Below are positions 33,676-44,345 of a stretch of DNA of 64,000 bases, piece by piece. Both the position numbers and the translations under genes were made by a program. The notes under the pieces were generated by a model that was given only the letters and a program-made list of their open reading frames with translations, did not search any database and was not told where the DNA came from. Every line of letters begins with the position of its first letter. Position 1 is the first letter of the stretch. Origin of the DNA: Incurvaria masculella (Eukaryota > Arthropoda > Insecta > Lepidoptera > Incurvariidae); the NCBI GenBank assembly GCA_946894095.1, contig OX335665.1:2614001-2678000 (forward strand), given 5' to 3'.

Positions 33676-35005
33676 CTAACCTCATGCGTAAAAGATGTGG
33701 TTATGAAAGTTGGTCAGTAACCGGGTTCTTGCATAGCACCCAGTTTTAGCGATTCTTTACGGGTTCCACAAAAAAAATATCTTACCTTAAGGCTGTTCCT
33801 GTTGGCTTAAGTTGTTTGCACACATAACGCAAAAAGTATTGCACTTTAAGCCACGAATTAATAATAAATGTTTAATATAGTCATATTACTTGCAGCGAAA
33901 ACAATTTCCCAATTTCAGGATTATTGGTTTTGTTACAATTTAATTAAATACGATTTTTATTTAACAGCGCCATCTAACGGTGTAAAGATTCTCACCGGCA
34001 ATTACAACGAAACCATTACACCTGAAATTGTGTTAATGTCTGCAACTACTATGGCTATATTTAATATTTTTGACAAATTCGTGCCTTAAGGGCCTGGTAC
34101 TAGCCAAATCGCAAAGTTAGACGAGGCACCCCAAGTAAACTAACTAAGTCTGACGATTATAAGTGTCATCCTTACAATATATGATTCCTTGTCTAGGAAT
34201 CGAATGATTTTCGTTAATGAATGTTTCCTTTTTCTATACAAAATACATTGCGGAAACGGTGTCCATTTCCGAACTTTTTTGACTAAATGTAGAAATCTAA
34301 AAGCAAATGGAATTTTTTGTTTATGCATATATGCTGTTTTTGCTTATATCTAGAAATCGAATGACTTTCAGATTTCTAATGAGAAAAATCAACTTTTTTT
34401 ATTTTTATTATTATTTAAATAAATGATGGAATAAAAAAATATTAACAATCCATTATCAGTCTGGAGTTCTATTTGGATTTGCTGAAGCGTTTCACTACAT
34501 ATTATTACATTTGTTAAAAAGTGCATTTGTATGGCGCGAGTAGTTGGCTAGTCCTAGCGCCTTAAAGTGCAATACTTTTTGCGTTCTGTGTAAAAAAAAC
34601 ATTGTATGGGTCGGAGCATCCTTAAATCTCTCTGAATTCAGATTCTGTTCTCAGAATTCACACATAAATTCATATATATTCAACTTAAACAAATAACCAG
34701 TGTAATATGCCAAATTAAACCTATATGGTAAAAGCGAATGGTAAATATCAAACTAAATTATACGCAATATCCTATTAATTTTAATAACATTACTTATGCA
34801 TACCATATTTAAGGCGTTCCACTAGTATGTGGGTGGTTAATTAGTATATAACCACATATTTAATGGAACGATCATCGGAAACCTACGATAAACTGATGTA
34901 AAGTTAATTTATTTGATTCTCCATATTTTAGAGATGTGTACACATAGGTAGCCAACATCATCTCTATAAAATTAATTATATAGCCTACGCACGAAACAAT
35001 TATAG
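33676..35005. other. No gene seen
   Basis: Unassigned. GCACTTTAAG and AATACTTTTTGCG occur inverted at about 33825-33850 and 34560-34585 (CTTAAAGTGCAATACTTTTTGCG on the right). These could be the two ends of a decayed element of about 750 bp. Confidence 0.4.
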
Positions 35006-35235
35006 AAAACCTGGCCAAATGCGAGTCGGGCTCGCACACGAAGGGTTCCGTACCATCGTACAAGACTTAACACAAAAAGTTAAACTTTTTTGCCTATTTG
35101 TTGTTATAACGGCAAAATAAATACACACTCTGAAAATTTCAGCTGACCAACTAGTACGGGTTATGAGATATAGCTCTGCGACGGACGGACGGACAGCGGA
35201 GGTTTAGTCATAGGGTTTGGGTACGGAACCCTAAT
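35006..35235 (-). repeat. Family A repeat, reversed, short
   Basis: AAAACCTGGCCAAATGCGAGTC start, hairpin GCGAGTCGGGCTCGC, TTTGTTGTTATAACGGC, short GGAC run, ends GGGTACGGAACCCTAA. An internal deletion shortens it. Confidence 0.8.
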
Positions 35236-35869
35236 AATAGACGAAATTCTGTCGTCGTTTGATAAAATTCCAGGCTCTCAAGACTATGATCACAAAGCAA
35301 AAATAATGAGGTTGGATAATTCAATATTTTTTACTTATAAATATATCAAAAGTCCACTTTCTAGAGATAGGTATAGTAATTGTAATGTTTTATATTTAAT
35401 AAAAGGTAACAATAATGCAAAAAATAAGAAAGCTAAACACAGATTTCACACAGTTAGAAAAACAGTGAGAGATAACAGTCATGGCACACCGATATAAAAA
35501 CAATTAAAATATGCAGTGACATTTAATGTTTCACTCAGTTAGAGTAACGGATTTCCTTGTTTGGCTCTATTTTAAAATTGCAATACCGTTATACTCGAAA
35601 TTACGATTAAGATTCACTGAGATTTTTTTCAGTGAAAATAAATAACTGTAATTAAGATGTTAAAGCATAAACAGATACCTAGTTGTTATTTTCATTTCAC
35701 TGTACTTCATATGGCTACCTTATTTAAATCAAGCGGAAAACGCGTATCAAATATTTTGGGTTAGCAATATAAAACATCTTGACACTGGAAACCCTCCCAG
35801 TAGAACCAGAAAGTATTAAATTTCACAGTTCACCCTACTATTTTGTAATAACCTTATTGCATACATTGT
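35236..35869. other. No gene seen
   Basis: AT-rich; the ORF at 35306-35497 (MRLDNSIFFTYKYIK...) has no recognisable domain. Confidence 0.4.
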
Positions 35870-35936
35870 CCTTAACAAGGAATGTGACATGTATGAATGT
35901 ATTATCGACTTTGAAGCAAGGATACGTTAATTGAAG

Positions 35937-36344
35937 TTTTTTTTTATGGGACCTGACATGGATGGCTAATACCACACAACTACCGTTATGATATTAGCCC
36001 AATACACCTCATTCCCGAGGGAATTTGGTGCCACGCTAGGAACTTCCCTTTTATGAGCACGGCTACATTGAACTGGATGGAAAACACGGACAATTTTTCA
36101 TTGCCGCTTCGACCATCTTATCATCCAATGCGATGGTACCAAACCGGGCGGGCATAAACCCTACCACCTAGTAGGGGAAGGGAGGGGACCTACAGTTTTA
36201 CATGGATTCCGAACCATGGAGCAGCTCGCATTCGTAACGAAATGCACTTATCGAACTCGGAGAGAGAAAGACAGTGGTGCATGTCGGTATTGAACCCAGG
36301 TCTCTGGTACGCTAGGCCAGTCCCCGCGCCACTAGGCTACGAGC
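35937..36344 (-). mobile_element. tRNA-headed body-B SINE inserted in family E
   Basis: T-run at 35938-35946 (A-tail), CATGGATGGCTAATACCAC, body and head CGCCACTAGGCTACGAGCCGC on the plus strand. Full length apart from a small deletion between the body and B box. Confidence 0.8.
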
Positions 36345-36486
36345 CGCTGAAACTATTTTACGAATAACTGCAAGCTGGACCCGAACCAGCAAAACATACC
36401 ATTCGCGGGTATTGGGTCTACCAATTTCGCCACCGACCGTATACCCATAATTTAGAATTCTCCTACAGTCCCTCCTCCTGTTACCA

Positions 36487-37214
36487 ATTTCGAGAGCTCG
36501 GAATAATGACATTTACAGGTGCCTATGTTTTTCAATGCTTGTGTTATGCGAGGAGGAATCTAGTGAATACGCCAAGAATTTCTGAAATTCATAACTATAA
36601 TACTAGATACAGGGAAAACATTCAAGTACCAGGTCACAGATTGCATAAAATGTCGACAAGCTTTGTTATTACCAGTGCTAAGTTATACAACAAATTACCT
36701 CTTGAAGTAAGAAACCTTGAAGACAGAGAGTTCGAGAGCAAAGTAAAAAATATACTGATTAATAAAAGCTACTATAGTTTGATAGATGTGTTTAGTGATA
36801 AGTTTATCTAGTCATTCTTGGTTAAGTTATGTATTACTCTTAAGATTTTATTAATTCGATTTGCATACCGATTGAGTATTGATTTTGTATTTAACTTATT
36901 TTTTATTTCTTGACTATAATATGACATTTGCTATTTCCTTTATTTAATTTCTTTGCATAATATATGACTACTTGATTCTTTTTTTAGATATTGAATTTGT
37001 GTATTGACCTGAATTATTTATAATTGATTTTAAAATATGATATTGTGGAAAATTTGTTCATTGTGTAATGTTGTATTCTAGATTTAAGCATACAATTTGT
37101 ACATATGAGGTCCCAGTTTTGCTAGGACCCTTATAAAAAAAGAAAATGACGTTGTCTAAGTGTAACAAAGTGTACCTAAGGACGAATAAAGAATTGAATT
37201 GAATTGAATTGAAT
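36487..37214 (+). mobile_element. 5'-truncated jockey-like LINE end inserted in family E
   Basis: C-terminal part of a reverse transcriptase ORF (to 36811), a 3' UTR of about 380 bp, AATAAA at about 37185, and a (GAATT)n tail at 37190-37214. The tail merges with the family E sequence GAATGCCTCC. Confidence 0.75.
36506..36811 (+). pseudogene. LINE ORF2 C-terminal fragment
   Basis: 101 codons open to TAG at 36809-36811. Features: YARRNLV, then HNYNTRYRENIQVPGHRL, KLYNKLPLEV, FESKVKNILINKSYYS. The order HxYxTR, (L/I)YNxLP, F..K.K..L....FYS is the accepted C-terminal signature of jockey/CR1-type LINE ORF2. The endonuclease and reverse transcriptase domains were never copied. The first few codons may belong to the flank. 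Confidence 0.75.
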
Positions 37215-37243
37215 GCCTCCTACTAACACAGTGTTTTATATAA

Positions 37244-37664
37244 TGTTTTTTTTTTTTTTTTTTTATGCGACCTGACATGGATGGCTAATACCACACAACT
37301 ACCGTTATGATATTAGCCCAATACACCACATTCCCGAAGGAATTAGGTGCCATGCCAGGACCTTCCCTTTATGAGCACGGCTACATTTAACTGGATGGAA
37401 AACACGGACAATTTTTCATTGCCGCTTCGACCATTTTTTCATTCAATGCGATGGTACCAACCCGGGCGGGCTTAAACCCTACCACCTAGTAGGGGAAGGG
37501 GACCTACAGTTTTACATGGATTCCGAACCATGGAGCAGCTCGCATTCGTGACGAAATGCACTTATCGAACTCTGAAAGAGAAAGACAGTGGTGCAAGTCG
37601 GTATTGAACCCGGGCCTCTGGTACGCTAGGCCAGTCCCCGCGCCACTAGACTACGAGCCGCTCT
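37244..37664 (-). mobile_element. tRNA-headed body-B SINE, full length
   Basis: A 17-base or longer T-run (A-tail) at 37246-37262, body, and head with CCAGTCCCCGCGCC on the plus strand. Long intact tail and few changes from consensus suggest it is one of the younger copies. Inserted in family E. Confidence 0.85.
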
Positions 37665-37714
37665 ACATTCCTACAAACATTTATTTAACGCTTCATCTGC
37701 GTGGCGGACATTTC

Positions 37715-37975
37715 CTTTTTTTTATGTAACTGGACATGCATAGCTAATATCAGACCGACTGTCATGTCAAGACACCACATGCGAACTAGGTGCCATGCCA
37801 GGACCTTCCTTATATTGCTCGGCCACAATGAACGGGATGGAAAACACGGACAATTTTTATTGCCGCATCGTTTGTTCAATGCGATGGTACCAAACCGGGC
37901 GGAATTAACCCTACCACCTATTGAATAAGGAAGGGGCCTACAGTTTTACGTGGAATCCGAACCACGGCCAGCTTC
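37715..37975 (-). mobile_element. Body-B SINE, 5S-type variant, 5' truncated
   Basis: TTTTTTTTATGTAACTGGACATGC on the plus strand start (tail), CAGACCGACTGTCATG, GCGAACTAGGTGCCATGCC, and ends GGAATCCGAACCACGGCCAGC. The GGCCAGC junction is where 5S-headed copies change to their head. Confidence 0.7.
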
Positions 37976-38276
37976 AATGGTTTTTATAGAAAATATAATT
38001 TAATAGTATATAGAAACACCTATACTAGATTATACAAACTGCATACTGCACACAAAAATATTTAGAAACATTCCTGTTGGAGGTAATCTAGTGAAATGTT
38101 TAATAACGGGTTCCATCTCCCCGTCGCTAGTCATTTGTTAATAAACGTACCTCAAATTCCTACGATTATCGAATTGTATGGAAAAAATCTCGAAAGCAGC
38201 TGCCGGGCGCGGCACATGCTTCTTGCGCTGCGCTTAGTACACTCACACGAACAAACGAACATTTAGGAATGTGTTT
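37976..38276. other. No gene seen
   Basis: Unassigned. Confidence 0.4.
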
Positions 38277-38600
38277 TTAAGTAAATATACTTTTTCGTAC
38301 TAAGCAGGTACGTCGCTTATTCCAAGGAATGTGACATGTATGTATGTATAATCTTAAACACTGTGTTAGTAGGAGGCCTTCATTACGGGAAGAGGGACTT
38401 TAGTAGAATTCCAAATTATGGATAGGTATACAGCCGGTTGCGAAATTGGTAGACGCAATACCCGCGAATGGTATGTTTTGCTGGTTCGGGTCCAGCCTTG
38501 CAGTATATTCGTAAAGTAGTTCTTTTTAATGGGCTCGTTCTTCAATTAATGTGTCCTTGCTTCACGGTCGATTATACATACGTACATGTCTCATTCCTTG
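38277..38600 (+). mobile_element. Family E element, best copy, with inverted ends
   Basis: Left end CGTACTAAGCAGGTACGTCG and TTATTCCAAGGAATGTGACA is matched inverted by the right end (GATTATACATACGTACATGTC, CATTCCTTG). The core has TTGCGAAATTGGTAGACGCAA (38438-38458) and GCTGGTTCGGGTCCAGCC (38480-38498), an A box and B box in tRNA-Leu style. The right end is cut at about 38600, but the copy at 7.6 kb shows inverted ends of about 70 bp. Confidence 0.75.
38438..38493 (+). promoter_or_regulatory. tRNA-Leu-like A and B boxes in family E
   Basis: TTGCGAAATTGGTAGACGC resembles a tRNA A-box/D-arm and GGTTCGGGTCC a B box (one or two bases off consensus). Spacing about 33-45 bases. No complete tRNA fold is evident, so it is not a tRNA gene. 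Confidence 0.6.
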
Positions 38601-38861
38601 AAATGTGTGTTTGTTTCTGTTCATTTCGAAAATATCACTAATATGAAATATTTAGACTGATTTTTATCTTCTAATTTTAATTCATTACTGTTTTCGTTAA
38701 TAAGTAGCTAATAGATGTGTTTCTTATGAAATGATTTCGTAACAGCTCAAGCGTTTTTTATGAAAGTTTGTAGATATATAATACATACAAATATATCGAA
38801 CATTGGCACTTCTATCCCCGGAAAAATCAGTCCGACATTGTCCTGAGTAGCGCGCTAACCG

Positions 38862-38891
38862 CAAATGCGGTAACCGCGGTTACCGCATTTG
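38862..38891. repeat. Perfect 30-bp palindrome
   Basis: CAAATGCGGTAACCG is followed immediately by its exact reverse complement, with no spacer. Centre CCGCGG. Not part of any repeat family found in the window. Confidence 0.9.
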
Positions 38892-39100
38892 ATTTGACAA
38901 TAATTGTGTTACAATCTATGCCTACTAACCTAGCCATCGGCATGGAAATAATGTTCTTGATGAAAAAAGGTGTGTTTACAAAAAACGACTGAAAACAGAC
39001 ATGTTCGAGACCGATACCACGGTAAATTACACCACTCATATCATTTAGCGTGGCTTGTCTTTACTACTACTATTTCCCTTTTCCTTTTTATAGTATTAAT

Positions 39101-39122
39101 CCTAACCTAACCTAACCTAACC
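39101..39122 (-). repeat. Interstitial telomere-like (TTAGG)4
   Basis: CCTAACCTAACCTAACCTAA, that is four units of the insect telomere motif on the minus strand. Too short to be a telomere. Confidence 0.8.
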
Positions 39123-40059
39123 CTTTTGCTCACCCCTCAAGAGTTGCAGCGTTATGGAAAGCATTCAAGTATAAACAGATACAAACCGAATCAAAATCGG
39201 GTCAGCCGTTCGTAAGTTATAAGCGGAAAGACAGACAAACAAACCCTATGTGCTTAATTTTTAAAAGTTAACTATTCTACAACATTTAATGAAGGTACAT
39301 ACAGTGTAACTAACAAAACAGTAGAATTAGTCACAAAAGAACGTATAAACATTTTTGTGTAAATTTTTAGTGTGACTGTACCGCATCGGCCCACAATACC
39401 GTTGACAGTTTGTAACACAATGTGTGACATCTCAAATCATAAAGTTAAGTATTGAATTTACTACTTGACTTCGGTGTATCCGCCTTTTTGTCAGACGCTA
39501 CAGCACACGTGTCCTACGACTTTTTTGTCGACCGTCCCTTCAAGTTCCTGGTTATGTTTTAATTTGGTAGGGCTATCATCAAATACGAACCAAAACTCTT
39601 TAAAGGTGTCCGTATTGTAATAATATTTTTTTGTCGCAAAAGATGAACCGTAAAAATACGTTTTCTTTGGCAATAATTGTGTATAGGGAATTTATTTTGA
39701 TATTGTTGAAAACATCAATATTTTATTAAAAACCCAATCACTTTCATTCATATTCCGATGGATAGGAGACAATGGGATGAATGTTTATACTTTGGTCTAC
39801 TGTAATTTATTTGCATCCAACCAAGTAAGTACCTATATGACAGTTATTCATAATTTATATATATATGTTTTTTCTTCGGAAACATACAGTTACAAAGCAA
39901 ACATATAAATAACTTACAGAAAAATACACACAAAACCAGCAAAGTTTCCATGTATAGAAATATCTTACAAAGTATGAACAACAAATTTCAGGAAAAGTAA
40001 ACAAAATAATAGAAAAAATAAACACAATAAGTTTCAATGACCAAATTGAAACGAAAATT

Positions 40060-40431
40060 TTAATTACTAAACGACTTATAGATAAAAGTAAATCACAACC
40101 TCTGTAGTCAAAAATCAAATAAAAACCAAATTGACTATAAATCTTCAAATCTTATAAACAAGCTTGGTCTGAGGACTAATCTTTTTAAGATATTTTTTAT
40201 TTTATCATTGAGTAATCCACCTCCAAATACATTGTATTAAACTCGCGAAACATTCGAACTTTCGGACCTTATAACTTAGAAACCAAACACAATTTCACAA
40301 TATCAACGGTCATCAGACATCTAGTTCGATCAAATAAAGCTATTTTGAGCAAAATTTTGGATCTCTTACTAGAAATACGGGCATGATCTTCTTAGCACGT
40401 TTGTATGGGGAGTAGAGTAGGAAGGCCCACC
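40060..40431 (-). mobile_element. Family C TTAA-type MITE, truncated, reversed
   Basis: CTTATAGATAAAAGTAAATCAC, TCATTGAGTAATCCACCTCC, GACATCTAGTTCGATCAAAT and the end GGAAGGCCCACC followed by TTAA (40432-40435). Only one terminus remains. Confidence 0.75.
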
Positions 40432-40435
40432 TTAA

Positions 40436-42670
40436 GTGACAGTTGAAAGATCTTGCTCAGGTGGAGCAAAAAGGAGTGATTCCGAGCGATTCTGAATCAG
40501 CCAAAACGGCCGAGGTAGGCACACCACAGACCTAGCATGAGGCTTAGATGAAAAATAATGGATACGGTACCTCCATACTGATGATAGTTCAAAAGCGTAC
40601 CTATACTTTTACATGCACACCAAACTATAATACGTAAAGGGTAAAAGAGCAGGACAAGGGTATAAGGAAATGCATCATGCGAAAAAGTGACAAATAGATT
40701 CATCTAATCGCGGAAGAATGAAATGAGACAACAATTTCCTTAAATTGAATTAGTTATAGCGTGAGAAAAAGGGATGGTGACATTTGTGACATCTGGTCGT
40801 AGATATAGTGCAAAATTCATCTTAATCCATCATGACACATCAACGATGCGCGCATCCTAAGCCCTTTATGCAGAATGGCGCGTCAAAACTAAATGAAAAA
40901 TGAAAGTGAAAACGGCAGGGTTGCCAAAAATGATCACGAAAATAAATAACAATATATTGTATTGTGCATTAAAATATTAAGGTTCCTATTTAGTGATAGT
41001 GGTCAGAACAAGTAGTACCATGATTGTATAGTTAACAAGGCATCAAATAATCTTTTCGCGAATTTGCAAGCGGGAAAATGAAAAATATATTAATGGAATC
41101 ATTCATTAAACCGTCGTTATTCTGAGTAAAAATCATCGATATTAAGGATAAATTAATAAAGTCGAATATACACAATTTGTAAATATTGAAATCATAAAAT
41201 AAAATAGACACAAAGAGGGAATCATTAATGTATTGCAAGTATGGGTCAAACATTGCAAAACAAATAATATTGATTATTCTTGAATTGTCCATGTTTGCAT
41301 TTTATGCATTTAAAAATTTAGTTCAATGCGTTTTAGATGCTAAAAAATAGTCCAAATAATAGTCAGTACAGTGTTATGTAAAACCTGTTGATGATTATTG
41401 CCGTTCGCCGTAAATGTGTGATGGTATTTTGATAAACCACTAAGTTCTTTCTTTTTAATTTTTTTTTATTTACTTCAAATAGGTTCAGTTTATTACGCTT
41501 TTGTCCTTTTGTGGCGGCTTTAATCCCCGGATTGGTTTTATGTATATGATAAAGTTTTACATTTACATATTTTTCGATAATAGCCCTAAGAAGATGGAGT
41601 CTATGATTAAATGTAGCAGGTTGAAGGAATGAATACTCAATTAATGACAAAAGGACATTTGAGCCAAGAAACGACTTGAGAATTTTAATCTTTATGGAAA
41701 CGAGCTGTCTGTCACATGTAAAATTTTGACCATTTTCAAGGATGTACCTTTTTATCACAGCCTCAGAACTAAGACATATTATACAAACATCCTAAACGAC
41801 ATTATAAAAAATAATAAACAGTACGTAGACTATTGTTTTTTGGCAGCCCTACTTGTTTTTAAAATAAAATTTAGTTCAATATATAATACTGAAATGAAAA
41901 CAAAAATAAAAATAGAACTGATATTTTAAGTTTGCTTGTGCCAACCCTGTTTGCGCCTTTACAACACATAAAAGGTTTCAGGTCAACTAAACTAAAAATA
42001 TACTGAATATGCTTGCACTTATACGTGGAATGTGATTCCATTGCTCTTGTTGTCCTTTATGGCGTTATTTCCATATTTTTCAACAACACAAGACGACATT
42101 TTGTTGATACTTTGAAATCTCGCCCAACTGAATTCATCACTGACGTCTGACACCGACTGAGAGCATATCGGCTGACTGAGCTTACTTTTGACGGACCGTA
42201 AAATTTGTTTAGTCCCCTATCCATTCCTTTTTCATCTAAGGCATGAGGCACACGGAGCTGTCATTCTGTTAGCCAAAACGCTATTTCTTGCTCCTTCTTG
42301 AACCGAATGCCTCTGACCATGCCCGAACACAGCTCTTAAAAATCGTTGCAACGTGTTCGTATAAGATAAGCATTGGAAGAAACGAACCCCCCTATTTACA
42401 TCAATTTAAATACCACCAAACCGATAAGCGTAGACAGGCAAAACCCAAAACAACCATAAAGCAGTTTCGACATCCGAGTTCAACCAACCATCTTGACGGC
42501 TGGTACGCGGCGCCAGCGTTACCTGTAATTTAGCTGTCAAACACTTTTTAAGGAACGTCACTCCGGCCCTTGTCTATGGTCGAAACATTTCATTATCTCT
42601 GGGATTCGGGGCATTGCTTGAAGCGGAACGAGCTAGATTATTTTTTATTGTTTTTTCTTTTTAAGGCGGA
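40436..42670. other. Long stretch without recognised gene or repeat
   Basis: The least repeat-like part of the window. Short AT-rich ORFs on both strands; the longest is the minus-strand ORF at 41363-41758. Confidence 0.4.
41363..41758 (-). CDS. Unrecognised ORF, possible decayed coding fragment
   Basis: 131 codons, basic and lysine-rich toward the C-terminus (GQKRNKLNLFEVNKKKLKRK). I do not recognise it. The middle (FNHRLHLLRAIIEKYVNVKL) has a helical, protein-like pattern that is less typical of random AT-rich reading, so it could be a remnant of a mobile-element or host exon. No neighbours, promoter or splice sites support it. Confidence 0.25.
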   Translation of the reverse strand: MIKRYILENGQNFTCDRQLVSIKIKILKSFLGSNVLLSLIEYSFLQPATFNHRLHLLRAIIEKYVNVKLYHIHKTNPGIKAATKGQKRNKLNLFEVNKKKLKRKNLVVYQNTITHLRRTAIIINRFYITLY

Positions 42671-42982
42671 AACAGAGTGGTCAGTCTGAGTTCTCACCTA
42701 AATTTGCGTTTACGGCAAACCGATCGATTGGGGTTTTCCGTAAAAACGTCCAACTCCATACAAGTTTTTACTAGATATTCCGTGGTTTTACATCTTTAAA
42801 CTGTCAAAGCCAAACTCGGACTTCCGATTTGTATGCAAAACGCGGAGTCGGCGTAAACGGCAACGTCTACGTATTTACATCAACGTTGAGTAAGCTGTCA
42901 AATCATACTCGGACTAGAAAACGTCAGTCCATCGGTTTGACGTAAACGTCAATTTAGGTGACCACTGAGACTACAGGCTATG
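42671..42982 (-). repeat. Family D MITE-like element
   Basis: CAGTCTGAGTTCTCACCTAA start, TTTACGGCAAACCGATCGAT, ACTCCATACAAGTTTTTACT, GACTTCCGATTTGTATG, and end GTCAATTTAGGTGACC. Reversed relative to the piece at 44.0 kb. Confidence 0.7.
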
Positions 42983-43035
42983 GACTCAAATCGAGAAAAA
43001 CTGTCGATGTTGATTTAAAGGCTAACTATACGTAA

Positions 43036-43978
43036 GACGGATAGACGGAGAACTACTGAACCACTTGCGATCCGCAGACGACATTGTGCTTTTCGCAGAA
43101 AGCGCCACCGAATTGGAGTGTATGGTGATCGAACTAGCAACAGAAAGTAAAAAAGTGGGATTGTCAATGAATATGTCGAAAACCAAGATAGTCACAAATG
43201 GAATTCCACGGGATATTACAATATCAAACGAAAACATCGAATATGTAAATGAATATATATATTTAGGTCAGCTAGTATCATTCGGAAATAATACAGAAAA
43301 AGAGATAGAAAGAAGGATAACTCTAGCCTGGAGGAAATATTGGGGATTGAAGGAAATAATGAAAAATAAGGATATGAACATAAACATCAAGAAAAAACTC
43401 TACGAAGTAGTGATATTGCCATGCCTGACTTATGGTTGCCAGACGTGGCCACTAAGAAAAGAAAACGAAGAAAGAATTGCTATCTGCCAACGCAAAATGG
43501 AAAGGAGCATGCTTGGCCTAAAACTATCAGATAAGGTTAAAAACATAAAAATCAGAGAAAAAACTAAATTGATAGATGTAAGGAAAAGAAAACGAAAACT
43601 CAAGTGGCAATGGGCAGGACACATTTGTAGGACAAATAATAAGAAATGGACAAAACGTCTAACAGAATGGGTACCAAGAGACAGGAAAAGGAAAACAGGA
43701 AGACCAAATAAAAGATGGAGAGACATCTTTAACCAGCGATGTGGACCCTTATGGATGCGAGAAGCGCGGGAAAGAGATGTATGGAAAGGTTTAGGAGAGG
43801 CCTACGCCGGCCGCAGAGGCGACTACTACTACTAAAATAAATTAACTTACATATACATTCATTTATAATCATACATGTAACCATTAACACCTATAATACC
43901 ATAAAATAGTTTAATCTTATATGTCAAGATTGAATTGTAGCAGAAATAAAGGCTATTTTTATTTTTTTTATTTTTTTT
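43036..43978 (+). mobile_element. 5'-truncated RTE-like LINE with 9-bp target duplication
   Basis: TATACGTAA at 43027-43035 and again at 43979-43987 brackets a 943-bp segment holding the end of a reverse transcriptase ORF, a short 3' UTR of about 90 bp, AATAAA, and a T/A-rich tail. The short UTR and the ORF type fit RTE. Target-primed reverse transcription with 5' truncation explains the structure. Confidence 0.85.
43038..43835 (+). pseudogene. RTE-like reverse transcriptase, C-terminal part
   Basis: Open for about 265 codons to TAA at 43833-43835 with no internal stop or frameshift. Begins just before the catalytic box, here SADD (usual form F/YADD) followed by IVLFAES. Then LGLSMNMSKTK, YLGQLVS, LPCLTYGCQTW, MLGLKLSDKVKN, WAGHICR and a C-terminal RPNKRWRD stretch; the last four are hallmarks of RTE/BovB-type C-termini. 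The palm N-terminal half and the endonuclease are absent. The change before ADD and the truncation mean it is dead, but the open frame says the insertion is recent. Confidence 0.85.
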
Positions 43979-44003
43979 TATACGTAAAACATATTTATCA
44001 TAC

Positions 44004-44102
44004 TCTGAGCCCGTAGTCCCAGCGGTCACCTAAATTGGCGTTTATGGCAAACTGATCGACTGGAGTTTTCAAATGTATGGAGAAATTGAAGAGCGCGTGT
44101 AA
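44004..44102 (+). repeat. Family D fragment
   Basis: CTGAGCCCGTAGTCCCAGC, GTCACCTAAATTGGCG, ACTGATCGACTGG and ATGTATGGAGAAATTGAAG. First 100 bp only. Confidence 0.7.
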
Positions 44103-44179
44103 GTGTAACAGATGGATACGTGAGGCGTAAATAGATCTTTCGAATAGTTATCTGCCTCTTTATCAGACCATTTAAAAAT

Positions 44180-44345
44180 CAGCCCTTACACTAAGTGGAC
44201 GTTAAAAAAAATCCAGCAATGTTTCTTGCCAGTTCTTCTTTGCTGTGAATATAGAACTAGCTAATGATATATGACCGTAGAGGTGAAGAAATCACCTCCA
44301 TGTATATGACAGGTCCGAGTTCAGTGTACTACCTATATATGATGA
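44180..44345 (+). repeat. Family G LINE 3' end, diverged
   Basis: TTGCCAGTTCTTCTTTGCTG, GAACTAGCTAATGATATATG, GTCCGAGTTCAGTGTAC, ATGATGATAAAAAGCC. Confidence 0.5.

Larger units (their letters stand above)
35870..37714 (-). mobile_element. Family E element broken by three insertions
   Basis: Family E pieces in correct minus-strand order: 35870-35936 (right inverted end, GAAGCAAGGATACG), 36345-36486 (tRNA-Leu-like core, TGGACCCGAACCAGC), 37215-37243 (GCCTCCTACTAACACAGTG) and 37665-37714 (TTTAACGCTTCATC). Between them lie a SINE, a LINE end and another SINE. Removing the inserts would leave a single ordinary copy of the family. Confidence 0.75.
38601..40059. other. Unassigned, with palindrome and telomere-like run
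   Basis: No gene recognised. The minus ORF at 39855-40148 is AT-rich chance reading. See the palindrome at 38862 and the CCTAA run at 39101. Confidence 0.45.

Noticed and set aside
38438..38498. A true tRNA-Leu gene
   Set aside because: Only A- and B-box regions resemble tRNA; acceptor and anticodon stems do not pair, and the segment occurs in many dispersed copies.
39855..40148. Hydrophobic 97-codon minus-strand ORF resembling a membrane protein
   Set aside because: AT-rich DNA gives F/Y/I/L-rich chance translations; its start overlaps a family C MITE.
43430..43726. Minus-strand ORF opposite the RTE reverse transcriptase
   Set aside because: Antisense shadow of a clearly coding sense frame.
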